Origin: Paracoccaceae bacterium
GTDB taxonomy: Bacteria > Pseudomonadota > Alphaproteobacteria > Rhodobacterales > Rhodobacteraceae
DNA: 64,000 nucleotides
Reading direction: 5' to 3'
Assembly (NCBI GenBank): GCA_027492585.1
Contig: JAPUEK010000029.1
Span: 1 to 64,000 of the forward strand
The translations under genes were made by a program, and so were the position numbers. This document shows, piece by piece, positions 18,167 through 26,539 of the stretch. Numbering within the stretch: position 1 is the stretch's first letter; the number at the start of each line of letters is the position of its first letter. Below the pieces are notes generated by a model. That model saw only the letters and a program-made list of their open reading frames with translations. It did not search any database and was not told the origin of the DNA.

Positions 18167-18510
18167 CCGACGACAGCTTCGAGCTTTACGACCTGCGGGT
18201 CGAAATCGTGGCCCCGGAGGGCGCGCACATCTATTGCGGCAAGCCGGGCGACTGGTTCGAGCTGCGCGGCGAGCAGTTGCACCTGCCGCCGGGACAGAGC
18301 TTTTCGATCTATTCGCTCTCCTCGATCCTGCCGCTTCTGCCGGCCAAGCAGCGCCTCACCCATCCGCATGACTGGATGACCTCCGATGCCGAGGTCGCCT
18401 GCCCGGACCCGAACTGCCCCTCGCGGCTGCGGATCACCCGGATCGGCAAACGCCGTTTCAGCCATGCCGAGACAACTGCCGTCCCCCTGCCTGAAGGTGT
18501 CGCCAAATGA
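18163..18510 (+). CDS. TIGR04076-like small cysteine-containing protein
   Basis: 115-residue protein resembling the TIGR04076 family. A first half (LRVEIVAPEGAHIYCGKPGD) is followed by the core LPPGQSFSIYSLSSILPLLP, the AKQRLTHPHDWM segment and VACPDPNCP with paired cysteines, ending in a beta-rich tail. The function of the family is unknown; the cysteines suggest metal binding or redox chemistry. It overlaps both neighbours by 4 bp, so it is an integral part of this operon. Confidence 0.65.
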   Translation: MTDDSFELYDLRVEIVAPEGAHIYCGKPGDWFELRGEQLHLPPGQSFSIYSLSSILPLLPAKQRLTHPHDWMTSDAEVACPDPNCPSRLRITRIGKRRFSHAETTAVPLPEGVAK

Positions 18511-19559
18511 CCGTGCCAACCCTCACCCTGCGCCCCGGATACACCATCTCGCGCGTGCTGCGCGGCGGCTGGCAGCTTGCCGGCGGCCATGGCACGGTGG
18601 ACCCGAAGGCCGCGATCGAGGATATGATCGCCTTTGCCGAAGCCGGGATCACCACCTTCGACTGCGCCGACATCTATACCGGCGTGGAAGAGATGATCGG
18701 CGCCTTCCGCAGCGAATACGGCAATCGTTTCGGCGCGGAGGCTCTGGCCCGGATCAAGGTCCATACCAAGCTCGTCCCCGATCTGACCCGGCTGGCCGAT
18801 TGCGACCGCGCCTATGTGCGCGGCATCGTCGAGACCTCGCTGAAGCGTCTGAGAATGGAGCGGCTCGATCTCGTGCAGTTCCATTGGTGGGATTACTCGG
18901 TCGGCCGTTATCTCGATGCCGTCGGCTGGCTGGACGAGCTGCGCCGCGAGGGCAAGATCGCCCATATCGGCGGTACGAATTTCGACACGATCCGCACGGA
19001 GGAGATCATCGCAGCGGGGGTGCCGCTCCTGTCCATGCAGGTGCAGTATTCGTTGATCGACCGCAGGGCCGAAGGGTTGCTGGCGCGGTCGGCGGCGCAG
19101 AACGGCTTCTGGCTCCTGTGCTATGGCACGGTTGCAGGGGGCTTTCTGGGCGACCGCTGGCTGGGACAGCCGGAGCCGATGGGTCTGCTCGAAAACCGTT
19201 CGCTGACCAAATACAAGCTGATCATCGACGATTTCGGCGGCTGGGACCTGTTCCAGAGCCTGTTGCGGGCGCTTCGCGCCATTGCCGACCGTCATGGCAG
19301 CGACATCGCCACCGTGGCTTCGGCCGCAATGCTCACGCGGCCCGCCGTCGCCGGGGTGATCATCGGCGCCCGCAACCGCGATCACCTGCCGCGCAACCTC
19401 GCCATTGGCACGCTGGCCCTGACACCCGAGGATCACGCCGCCATCAATGCCGTTCTGGCCGAGGGCCGCATCCCGGCGGGCGATACCTACACGCTGGAGC
19501 GCGACCGCCACGGGCGCCACGGCCAGATCATCAAATACAACCTCAACGCGGAAGCCTGA
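18507..19559 (+). CDS. Aldo/keto reductase
   Basis: 350-residue aldo/keto reductase with the expected catalytic tetrad: Asp and Tyr in FDCADIYTG, Lys in KVHTKLVPD, and His in LVQFHWWDY. NAD(P)-binding residues lie in the C-terminal third (VIIGARNRDHL). It probably reduces or oxidises a carbonyl intermediate made from the transported compound. Joined by a 4-bp overlap to the TIGR04076-like gene. Confidence 0.9.
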   Translation: MTVPTLTLRPGYTISRVLRGGWQLAGGHGTVDPKAAIEDMIAFAEAGITTFDCADIYTGVEEMIGAFRSEYGNRFGAEALARIKVHTKLVPDLTRLADCDRAYVRGIVETSLKRLRMERLDLVQFHWWDYSVGRYLDAVGWLDELRREGKIAHIGGTNFDTIRTEEIIAAGVPLLSMQVQYSLIDRRAEGLLARSAAQNGFWLLCYGTVAGGFLGDRWLGQPEPMGLLENRSLTKYKLIIDDFGGWDLFQSLLRALRAIADRHGSDIATVASAAMLTRPAVAGVIIGARNRDHLPRNLAIGTLALTPEDHAAINAVLAEGRIPAGDTYTLERDRHGRHGQIIKYNLNAEA

Positions 19560-19643
19560 GGCCAGAAGCCGCCCGGCTGGCCCGGTCATGGCGGAACCAC
19601 AACATACGGGGCAAGACCCGAGATCCAACAGAGAGGATGACCC

Positions 19644-20894
19644 ATGAAACGCTTTCTTCTGGCCAGTGCCGCCGCACTGGCTTTCACGCCAAGCCTCGCA
19701 CAGGCCTGCGACATCACCGTCGGGCTGGTGCTGGAACTGACCGGACCTGCCGGAGAATATGGTCAGGCCGGGGCCAAATCGGTCGAGATGGCCTTCCGCG
19801 ATCTGAACGACGCGGGCGGGGTGGCGGGCTGCACGCTCAAGACCGACACCCGCGACAGCCAGACGCAGGCCAATGTCGCTGTCGATGCCGCGACGCAACT
19901 GGTGCAGGTCTCGCAGGTTCCGGCGATCATCGGCGGCATCATCAGCCCGATGTCGATCCCGATCCTGACCTCGGTCACCGGGCCGGCCAAGGTGCTTCAG
20001 GTCTCCCCCGCCTCCTCCTCTCCGACGCTGACCGCGCTCGGGCGCGAGGGCAAGACCGGCGGCATCTTCTTCCGCACCATCACCTCGGATGCGCTGCAAG
20101 GCGTGGCCGCCGCGAAATTCGCGGTGGATCAGGGCTTCAAGAAGGTTGCCATCATCCACCAGAACAACGATTTCGGCGTGAACATGGTGAAGGAATTCTC
20201 CGATCCCTTCACCGCCATGGGCGGCACCGTGGTTTCGGTCACGCCCTATAACGCCAAGCAATCCTCCTATGCTTCCGAAGTCACCGCCGCCATGGCCGGG
20301 GGCGAGATCGACGCGCTCTACCTCGTTTCCGATCCGGTGGACGGCGCCACCATCGCCCGCACCTGGGTCAGCCAGGGCGGCGTGCAGAAGTTTCTCCTGA
20401 ACGACGGCATGAACAGCGATGATTTCATCAGTGCGGTCGGCAAGGAATATCTCGGCAACGCCTTCGGCACCTCTTCGGGGACCGATCCGACCAAATCGAC
20501 CGAGTATTTCAACGCCAACTACAAGGCATTCTCGGGCCTCGATCCGGCAGCGCCTGCCGCCGACCGCTCCTACGACGCGGGCGCGCTCGTGGGGCTTGCC
20601 ATCGCCATCGCCGGCGGACCTGATCGCGCGAAACTCCCCGACGCGCTGCGGGCGGCCGTCGATCCGGCGGGCGAGCCGATCTATGCCGGCAAGGAGGAAT
20701 TCGCCAAGGCCCTGAAGCTGATCGCCGAGGGCAAGCCGATCCGCTACGAAGGCGTCATCGGGCCGGTGAACTTCGACGAATTCGGCGATATCGCCGGGCC
20801 GTTCCGCCTGTGGCAGATCGTTGACGGCGTGGTCACCACGGTCGGCGAGATGAAGACCGACGACATCGAAGCCATCAAGGCCAAGATCAAGTAA
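19644..20894 (+). CDS. Branched-chain-type ABC transporter binding protein (LivJ-like)
   Basis: 416-residue periplasmic ligand-binding protein of the Leu/Ile/Val-binding family with a Sec signal peptide ending near SLAQA and a mature N-terminus CDITVGLVLELTGPAGEYGQ. There is no lipobox arrangement beyond the Cys after the cleavage region, so it is probably soluble. It closes the plus-strand arm and is the natural partner of LivHMGF on the other arm, which otherwise lacks a binding protein. A classical terminator follows. Confidence 0.9.
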   Translation: MKRFLLASAAALAFTPSLAQACDITVGLVLELTGPAGEYGQAGAKSVEMAFRDLNDAGGVAGCTLKTDTRDSQTQANVAVDAATQLVQVSQVPAIIGGIISPMSIPILTSVTGPAKVLQVSPASSSPTLTALGREGKTGGIFFRTITSDALQGVAAAKFAVDQGFKKVAIIHQNNDFGVNMVKEFSDPFTAMGGTVVSVTPYNAKQSSYASEVTAAMAGGEIDALYLVSDPVDGATIARTWVSQGGVQKFLLNDGMNSDDFISAVGKEYLGNAFGTSSGTDPTKSTEYFNANYKAFSGLDPAAPAADRSYDAGALVGLAIAIAGGPDRAKLPDALRAAVDPAGEPIYAGKEEFAKALKLIAEGKPIRYEGVIGPVNFDEFGDIAGPFRLWQIVDGVVTTVGEMKTDDIEAIKAKIK

Positions 20895-20908
20895 GCGGCC
20901 TGAAGCTC

Positions 20909-20944
20909 AAAGCGGCGCGTCCGAACGGCGCGCCGCTTTGTTTT
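20909..20944 (+). terminator. Rho-independent terminator
   Basis: AAAGCGGCGCG (20909-20919) and CGCGCCGCTTT (20929-20939) form a perfect 11-bp GC-rich stem followed by GTTTT. It ends the GntR-to-binding-protein operon and lies before the convergent GlpT-like gene. Confidence 0.88.
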
Positions 20945-21028
20945 GCCGGTGGCTCAGCCCTCCGGCCAGACGAAGGAGCGGTGAAGCTGCGCCCCCGCCC
21001 AGGCCCCATGCCTCGTCCTGTGGCGTGC

Positions 21029-22087
21029 TCAGGCGATCAGACGTCCATCGCTGTAAAGCCGCAATGCCCCCTCGCGCAGCCGGATGCCGACCCGGTCGCC
21101 ATGCTCCAGCCGCCGACCCGCCGGGCAACGGAGGCGCAGCTCTCCTGCCGGATGCGACAGGGCGATGATTTCGTCCAGGCATTCGAACCACAAACGACCA
21201 ACCTGTCCGAAGATTTGGCCATCCTCTGCCGAGAGCGTCGCGTGTTCCGGGCGGAACCCCAGTGTAAGATCGCCTTCGGGCAGTCCGGGGGGTGCGGAGA
21301 TCGCCAACCCGGTGCCGGGGACGGCAATCCTGTCGCCTTCGCGCCGCGCGGGCAGGAAGTTCATCGCCGGGGAGCCGATGAAATGGCCGACATGATGTGT
21401 GGCGGGGCGCTCGAACAGTTCGGCCGGCGATCCGGCCTGAACCACCTCCCCGTGATTCATCACGATCACCTCCTCGGCGAAGGTCATCGCCTCGGTCTGG
21501 TCATGGGTCACCAGAACCATGGTCACACCGAATTCCGCATTGATCTCCTTCAGAATCCGGCGCAGTTCGAACTTCTGCTGAGGGTCGATCACGGTCAGGA
21601 GTTCGTCCAGAAGGATCGCGGCCACATCCTCGCGCACCAGCCCCCGACCCAAAGAAACGAGTTGCTTCTGATCGGCCGTCAGGGCGTTCGCGGGCCGCTT
21701 CAGCAGGGGGGCCAAGCCCAGACGTTCGGCCACGGCATCCACCCGCGCCCGGATGCGGGGGCCGGGCAGACCCCGGCAGACCAGCGGAAAGCCCAGGTTC
21801 TGACCCACCGTCATGGAACGGTAGATCACCGGCACCTGAAACACCTGCGCGATGTTGCGCTGGCCCGTGGACAGCCCCGTGACATCGCGGCCATCGAACA
21901 GCACCCGCCCCTCGGATGGGCGCAGAAGCCCCGAGATGATGTTGAGCATGGTGGACTTGCCGCAGCCCGAGGGGCCGAGCAGGGCATAGGTGCCGCCCGA
22001 CCGCCATGTCATGTCCAGCGGCTTGAGTGCATAGGGGCTTGCCGTCGCGTAGGCATGGGCCAGGTTCTGCAAACGTATCTCAGCCAT
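21029..22087 (-). CDS. ABC transporter ATP-binding protein (GlpT-like)
   Basis: 352-residue MalK-superfamily ATPase close in style to GlpT of the rhizobial glycerol transporter. Walker A is GPSGCGKST (38-46). The signature is degenerate (LTADQKQ, 136-142, instead of LSGGQ), a GlpT-type trait; Walker B reads LLDELLTVID, with Leu163 where a proline is usual in DEP. A C-terminal TOBE-like regulatory domain follows GSPAMNFLPA. It overlaps the preceding ATPase gene by 8 bp. The pair probably forms a heterodimeric motor for the two permeases upstream. Confidence 0.85.
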   Translation of the reverse strand: MAEIRLQNLAHAYATASPYALKPLDMTWRSGGTYALLGPSGCGKSTMLNIISGLLRPSEGRVLFDGRDVTGLSTGQRNIAQVFQVPVIYRSMTVGQNLGFPLVCRGLPGPRIRARVDAVAERLGLAPLLKRPANALTADQKQLVSLGRGLVREDVAAILLDELLTVIDPQQKFELRRILKEINAEFGVTMVLVTHDQTEAMTFAEEVIVMNHGEVVQAGSPAELFERPATHHVGHFIGSPAMNFLPARREGDRIAVPGTGLAISAPPGLPEGDLTLGFRPEHATLSAEDGQIFGQVGRLWFECLDEIIALSHPAGELRLRCPAGRRLEHGDRVGIRLREGALRLYSDGRLIA

Positions 22088-23138
22088 GGGCGGGCTCCGG
22101 CGTTAGTCGCAGGCCCTGCGCGTCGAAGATCAGCGCCCGCGACAGATCAAGGTGAAGGCCGAACCGGCTGCCCAGGTTATGTGTCTTGACCGCACGCTCC
22201 AGCATCACCAGTGACTGGCTTCCGGCCTCCAGATGCGTCACCGTTTCGGAGCCGGACACTTCGGTCAGCACGACGCGGGCCGGAAGATCACCGCCCGTCC
22301 GTACATCCTCGGCCCGCAGACCAAGGGTGTAGCGGCCGGCTGGCAGGTCCGGCCCCGGTATCGGTTCATTGCCCAACGAGACGAGGCGGAGCTGGCCGCC
22401 GGAGACTTCGGCCGGCAACAGGTTGATCGGCGGATCATTTACCACCGCCGCCACCGCAAGGGTGGCAGGGGCCGCGAAAACCTGACGGGGCCGGCCGGAT
22501 TGCAGGGCGCGACCTTCGGCCATCAGCACGATGGCGTCACCCATCTGCAGCGCCTCGCGCGGGTCGGTCGAGGCATAGATGGCGACGGTGCCGGCCTCCT
22601 TGCGGAGAAGTTCGGCCAGCTCCTCGCGCAGACCCTCGCGCAGCTTGTAGTCGAGGTTGACGAAAGGTTCGTCCATCAGCAGGACGGGCGCCCGTTTCAC
22701 CAGTGCGCGCGCTATGGCGACCCGCTGCTGCTGCCCGCCGGACAGGGCCACGGGGTGGCGGCCCGTCATCGCGCCAAGCCCCACGCGCACCAGCATCGCC
22801 TCGGCCTGGGCTCGGGCAGCCTCGCGGGAAACGCCGGCGCGGGTCAGGGGGAAGGCCACATTGTCCAGCACGCTGAGATGCGGGTAGTTGATGGACTGCT
22901 GCGTCACCATGGCGACCGGCCGCTTCCAGGGCGGCAGGCGCGACCAGTCGGTTCCATCCAGCGTGATCCGTCCCTTGTCGGGCATCGCCATTCCCGCGAT
23001 GACGCGCAGGAGCGTGGTCTTGCCCGCTCCGGTCCGGCCCAGCAGCGTGGTCATCTGGACCGGTCTGAAGTCAAGCGTGATGCCGGCCAGATGCGGCACT
23101 TTTGCTTCGGCCAGCGCAATCTCCTGAAGCCGCAGCAT
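22080..23138 (-). CDS. ABC transporter ATP-binding protein (GlpS-like)
   Basis: 352-residue ATPase with Walker A GRTGAGKT (34-41), the block TQQSINYPHLSV at the Q-loop, a canonical LSGGQQQR signature and Walker B LLMDEPFVNLDYKLREGL. The INYP and NLDYKLRE blocks are typical of GlpS-type subunits. A TOBE-like domain forms the C-terminus. Its ATG shares one base with the stop of the permease gene (TGATG). With the GlpT-like gene it makes an asymmetric ATPase pair, only one member having a canonical signature. Confidence 0.85.
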   Translation of the reverse strand: MLRLQEIALAEAKVPHLAGITLDFRPVQMTTLLGRTGAGKTTLLRVIAGMAMPDKGRITLDGTDWSRLPPWKRPVAMVTQQSINYPHLSVLDNVAFPLTRAGVSREAARAQAEAMLVRVGLGAMTGRHPVALSGGQQQRVAIARALVKRAPVLLMDEPFVNLDYKLREGLREELAELLRKEAGTVAIYASTDPREALQMGDAIVLMAEGRALQSGRPRQVFAAPATLAVAAVVNDPPINLLPAEVSGGQLRLVSLGNEPIPGPDLPAGRYTLGLRAEDVRTGGDLPARVVLTEVSGSETVTHLEAGSQSLVMLERAVKTHNLGSRFGLHLDLSRALIFDAQGLRLTPEPAHG

Positions 23139-23980
23139 CAGCGCACCGCCCCGGCGAGACCGCCGCGCGATAGGAAGCGTTCGACAACGAAGGCCAGCAC
23201 GGCGAGCGGCGCGACCGAGACGATGGCCGCCGCGGACAGAGACCACCAAGGCGTGACGGAGGAATTCAGCGCCACGATGGAGACCGGAAGCAGTTGGGCT
23301 TGAGTGAAGGTGAGCGTGAAGGCGAAGAAGAAATCGTTCCAGCCGAAGATCAGGCAGAACATGCCCGCCACCACCAGCCCCGGCAGCACGTTCGGCAGGA
23401 TCACCCGGCAGAACGTGGTGACCGGAGTGCAGCCGTCCATCCACGCCATCTCGTCCAGCGCGCGCGGGATGGTATTGAAGAAATCCACCATCACCCAGAC
23501 CGCAATCGGCATCAGTGCCGCGACATAGACGAGGATCAGACCGGGCAGACTGTCGAGCAACCCGAGCCAGCGCAGCATCAGGAAGAAGGGGATCGCCAGC
23601 ACGATGGGCGGCATGATCCGCTGCGAGATGAAGAAGAAGGTGATGTCGCCATTGCGGATCGGCCCGGCCCGGAAGGTGAAGCGCGACAGGCCATAGGCGG
23701 CCAGCGTGCCGAGGACCAACGCGATCACCGAGGCGGAGCCGGTCACGACAAGCGAATTGACATAGGGCTTCACGATATTGACGCCTCCGGCGCCACCGAA
23801 GAGGGCCTTCCAACCCGCCAGCGAAGGCTCATACTGCACCCAGGGGAGCCAGGTGGCGCCTCCGGTCACCGCATTCTGGGTCTTGAAACTGGTGGAAAGC
23901 ATCCAGAGGAACGGGAAGATCACGAAGGCCGACCAGAGCGTGACGGCAAGATATTTCAGCGCAAGGTAAAGCGTTCTCAT
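23138..23980 (-). CDS. Carbohydrate/polyol ABC transporter permease (MalG-like)
   Basis: 280-residue inner-membrane permease with six hydrophobic segments and the cytoplasmic coupling loop PRALDEMAWMDGCTPVTTF, where Cys replaces the usual Ala of the EAA motif. Overlaps the other permease gene by 4 bp. Resembles the second permease of glycerol/polyol and alpha-glucoside-type systems. Confidence 0.9.
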   Translation of the reverse strand: MRTLYLALKYLAVTLWSAFVIFPFLWMLSTSFKTQNAVTGGATWLPWVQYEPSLAGWKALFGGAGGVNIVKPYVNSLVVTGSASVIALVLGTLAAYGLSRFTFRAGPIRNGDITFFFISQRIMPPIVLAIPFFLMLRWLGLLDSLPGLILVYVAALMPIAVWVMVDFFNTIPRALDEMAWMDGCTPVTTFCRVILPNVLPGLVVAGMFCLIFGWNDFFFAFTLTFTQAQLLPVSIVALNSSVTPWWSLSAAAIVSVAPLAVLAFVVERFLSRGGLAGAVR

Positions 23981-24846
23981 GCCTGCGCCCCCCGTACCAT
24001 CAGCCGCACCAGCGCCTTGGCGATCAGGGTCAGCGCGACAGCCATGATGATCAGATAGGTCAGCGACAATGCCGCCGAATAGCCGATCTGGAAATCGCGC
24101 ATCCCGCGGATGTAGATGTAGTAACTGACTGTTTCCGTTGAAGTTCCGGGGCCACCGGAGGTCAGGACATAGACCGTCTCCATGATCTTCGACGCTTCGA
24201 TGGCGCGGATCAGAATGGCGCCGACGGAGATTGCACCCATCATGGGAAAGGTCACGGACAGAAAGGTACGGATCGGCCCGGCACCATCAACCCTGGCGGC
24301 CAGGAAGGGCTCGGAGGGCAGCGACAGCAGGCCTGCAAGCAGCAGAAGGAACATGAAGGGCGTCCATTGCCAGATCTCGACGATCATCACGGCGGCGAAA
24401 GCGAAACCGGGTTGCGAGAGCCAGGGCTGCGCGCCGATCCCGAGGGCGTCGAGGATCGGGTTCAGAGGACCGAGGCTCTCATGGAAAATCGTGCGCCAGA
24501 TCACCGACATCACCACAGGGGTCGTCATCATCGGCACCAGAAACAGCACCCGGAAGAACCTCCGCGCCGCGATCTCGCGCCAGACCAGCAGGGCAAGGCC
24601 GAAGCCGAGCACATATTGCATCAGCACCGTTGAGACCGCGAGGAGCGAGAGCCGCCACAGAGCCTCCCAATAGCGGGAATCCTCCCACATGCGGGCATAC
24701 ATCGCGCCGCCGGCATTGTTCAGACCGGGGTTGTAGACATCCCAGGAGGAAAAGCTGACGCGGATGGTGAAGATCAGCGGGAACAGGATCACCGCAATCA
24801 GGACCAGCAGGCCCGGCAGCAGGAAGATGTATTTCTGGCGGTACAT
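23977..24846 (-). CDS. Carbohydrate/polyol ABC transporter permease (MalF-like)
   Basis: 289-residue permease with six hydrophobic segments; the N-terminal FLLPGLLVLIAVILFPLIFT segment is typical of the family. The coupling loop is present (LAARVDGAGPIRTFLSVTFP). Situated 119 bp downstream of the binding-protein gene, with a hairpin in the gap, and overlapping the next permease by ATGA. Confidence 0.9.
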   Translation of the reverse strand: MYRQKYIFLLPGLLVLIAVILFPLIFTIRVSFSSWDVYNPGLNNAGGAMYARMWEDSRYWEALWRLSLLAVSTVLMQYVLGFGLALLVWREIAARRFFRVLFLVPMMTTPVVMSVIWRTIFHESLGPLNPILDALGIGAQPWLSQPGFAFAAVMIVEIWQWTPFMFLLLLAGLLSLPSEPFLAARVDGAGPIRTFLSVTFPMMGAISVGAILIRAIEASKIMETVYVLTSGGPGTSTETVSYYIYIRGMRDFQIGYSAALSLTYLIIMAVALTLIAKALVRLMVRGAQA

Positions 24847-24929
24847 GGGGATCCTTTGGGACAGGCCGGCTGGCTGTCTGGCGCCGACGGGAAACAGATG
24901 TCTCGATGGTCGGCCGGAGGCGCGGAAAC

Positions 24930-24952
24930 GGAGGGCCGGGAGCTGGCCCTCC
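24930..24952 (-). terminator. Hairpin between binding-protein and permease genes
   Basis: GGAGGGCC (24930-24937) pairs perfectly with GGCCCTCC (24945-24952) around a 7-nt loop, 13 bp beyond the binding-protein stop on the minus strand. Likely an attenuator or mRNA-stabilising element that lets the binding protein be made in excess. Confidence 0.55.
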
Positions 24953-24965
24953 GCCTGTCAGACCG

Positions 24966-26498
24966 TCAGCGGTCTTCCAGTGCGACCACGTTGGCGTAGG
25001 CTTCGCGCACCCGCTCGACACCGATGCGGTCTACGATCGCGGTCCATTCTGCGGCAACGCCGTCCAGTGCCTCCTTGGCCGTCTGCTCGCCCGATTGCGC
25101 GCGGGCTACCCCTGCGGCCAGCGAGGACATGAACTCGCCCACCCCCGGCACCCGCAGGTCGAAGATCTGGTTCGGCGCGGTGTCGACACTTTTCAGTGTC
25201 GCGGTGTAGGTTTCGGCCTCGGCCTTGTCCCAGCCAAGCGCGCTTTCATAGAAGGCCGGGTCGAAATGGCTGTCGCGGCAGGGGTTGATGCCGAAGCGCC
25301 CGATCTGAAGGTCGGATTCGGTATTGCCCTCATTGGCGAAGAAGCACAGGAAGTCGAAGGCCATATCCTGATTGGGGCTGTCCTTCGCCACGGCCGAGGT
25401 CCAGCCCCAGGTGACATAGGCTACCCGGTTCGGCTCATCGAACGTATCCCACTGGCCGGTCTTGCGGTTCCAGACCTCCTTCGCGCCGGGCAGCATCGCG
25501 GCGGCGACCTTGTTGCGGATCGGGCTGTCCTCCTGCATCGCCTGGATGAAGGCATCATCCCAGCTGTAGGACATCAGCGTCTGCCCGCCGCCGAAGGAGA
25601 AGATCTCGTCGCCAAGGCCGAAGGACGTGCCACCGGGCGGCATCGAGGCCTGAGCGTTGACGAAAAGCTCCAGCCCGCGCACCCAGCCGGGGGTGTTGAC
25701 CAGAGGCGTCATCGTTTCCAGATCGAAGAAGAAGCCGCCCTTCACATCGGGGTGCTTGGCATATGGCGCCACCCGGCTGATGAAGGCCGAGAACATCAGG
25801 TCGTCGCGCTTGGTCACTTCGGCCGTGCCGAAGTTCGGGGCGCCGTCGCCGTCCCAGTCGGTGTTGTTGAAGACGGCGGCGACCTCGTTGTACTCTTCCC
25901 AGGTTGCGGGAACCGTCAGGTCGCGGCCGGTTTTCTCCTTGAAGAGCGCCTGCATCTCGGGGTTGGCAAAGACATCGGTGCGGTATTTCAGGTAATGGCG
26001 GTCGCCATCCATGGTGTATTGCAGCATCTTGCCGCCCCATGATGCGACGCCGCGATAGGTCGCGGTCACGGCCTTCATGCCCGAGACCTGCTGATAGGCC
26101 TCAGGCACTTCGGCCAGATAGGGGTTGAAATCCCCCAGCCAAAGCGAGCCGTAGAACAGCACGTCATAGGCCTGCTGGCCGGTCTGGAACGGGATCATGA
26201 TCCGCTGGAAGAGATCGCCGAACGGCACATGGACCACGTTCACGGTGGCGCCGGTCAGCTCCTGGAACTGCTGGGCATGGAGCGCGGTCGGCTCGCCGAT
26301 CACCGGGATCGCATGGGTGATGACGTTCAGCGTGCGACCGGAGTAATCCTTGGCGTCGATGGTCTCATAGCTGCAGATGCCGGGGACATCGGCCTTGATG
26401 CCGTATTTCGAATAATCCTCCGCCCCCGCTATTCCTGCGGCACAGGCCAATGCGGTGGTGGCATAGAACATCCGCGTCATTGCGGTTCCTGTGGTCAT
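24966..26498 (-). CDS. ABC transporter family-1 solute-binding protein
   Basis: 510-residue periplasmic binding protein starting at ATG 26498 behind a strong GGGAGGAAG site. A signal peptide ends near AGIAGA; the mature protein starts EDYSKYGIKADVPGICSYET. It is longer than most family-1 binding proteins and not obviously GlpV-like, although it serves a GlpS/GlpT-like ATPase pair. The gene directly upstream is an alcohol dehydrogenase fragment. Uptake of a small alcohol, glycol or polyol is therefore a sensible guess. Confidence 0.85.
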   Translation of the reverse strand: MTTGTAMTRMFYATTALACAAGIAGAEDYSKYGIKADVPGICSYETIDAKDYSGRTLNVITHAIPVIGEPTALHAQQFQELTGATVNVVHVPFGDLFQRIMIPFQTGQQAYDVLFYGSLWLGDFNPYLAEVPEAYQQVSGMKAVTATYRGVASWGGKMLQYTMDGDRHYLKYRTDVFANPEMQALFKEKTGRDLTVPATWEEYNEVAAVFNNTDWDGDGAPNFGTAEVTKRDDLMFSAFISRVAPYAKHPDVKGGFFFDLETMTPLVNTPGWVRGLELFVNAQASMPPGGTSFGLGDEIFSFGGGQTLMSYSWDDAFIQAMQEDSPIRNKVAAAMLPGAKEVWNRKTGQWDTFDEPNRVAYVTWGWTSAVAKDSPNQDMAFDFLCFFANEGNTESDLQIGRFGINPCRDSHFDPAFYESALGWDKAEAETYTATLKSVDTAPNQIFDLRVPGVGEFMSSLAAGVARAQSGEQTAKEALDGVAAEWTAIVDRIGVERVREAYANVVALEDR

Positions 26499-26539
26499 GA
26501 CTTCCTCCCAGAGTCGTGTTGCGGTTGATGCGGCGCCCG

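Noticed and set aside
22080-23813. 577-residue ATPase with N-terminal extension
   Set aside because: The extension is the permease gene read in another frame; the ATPase starts at 23138 (TGATG).
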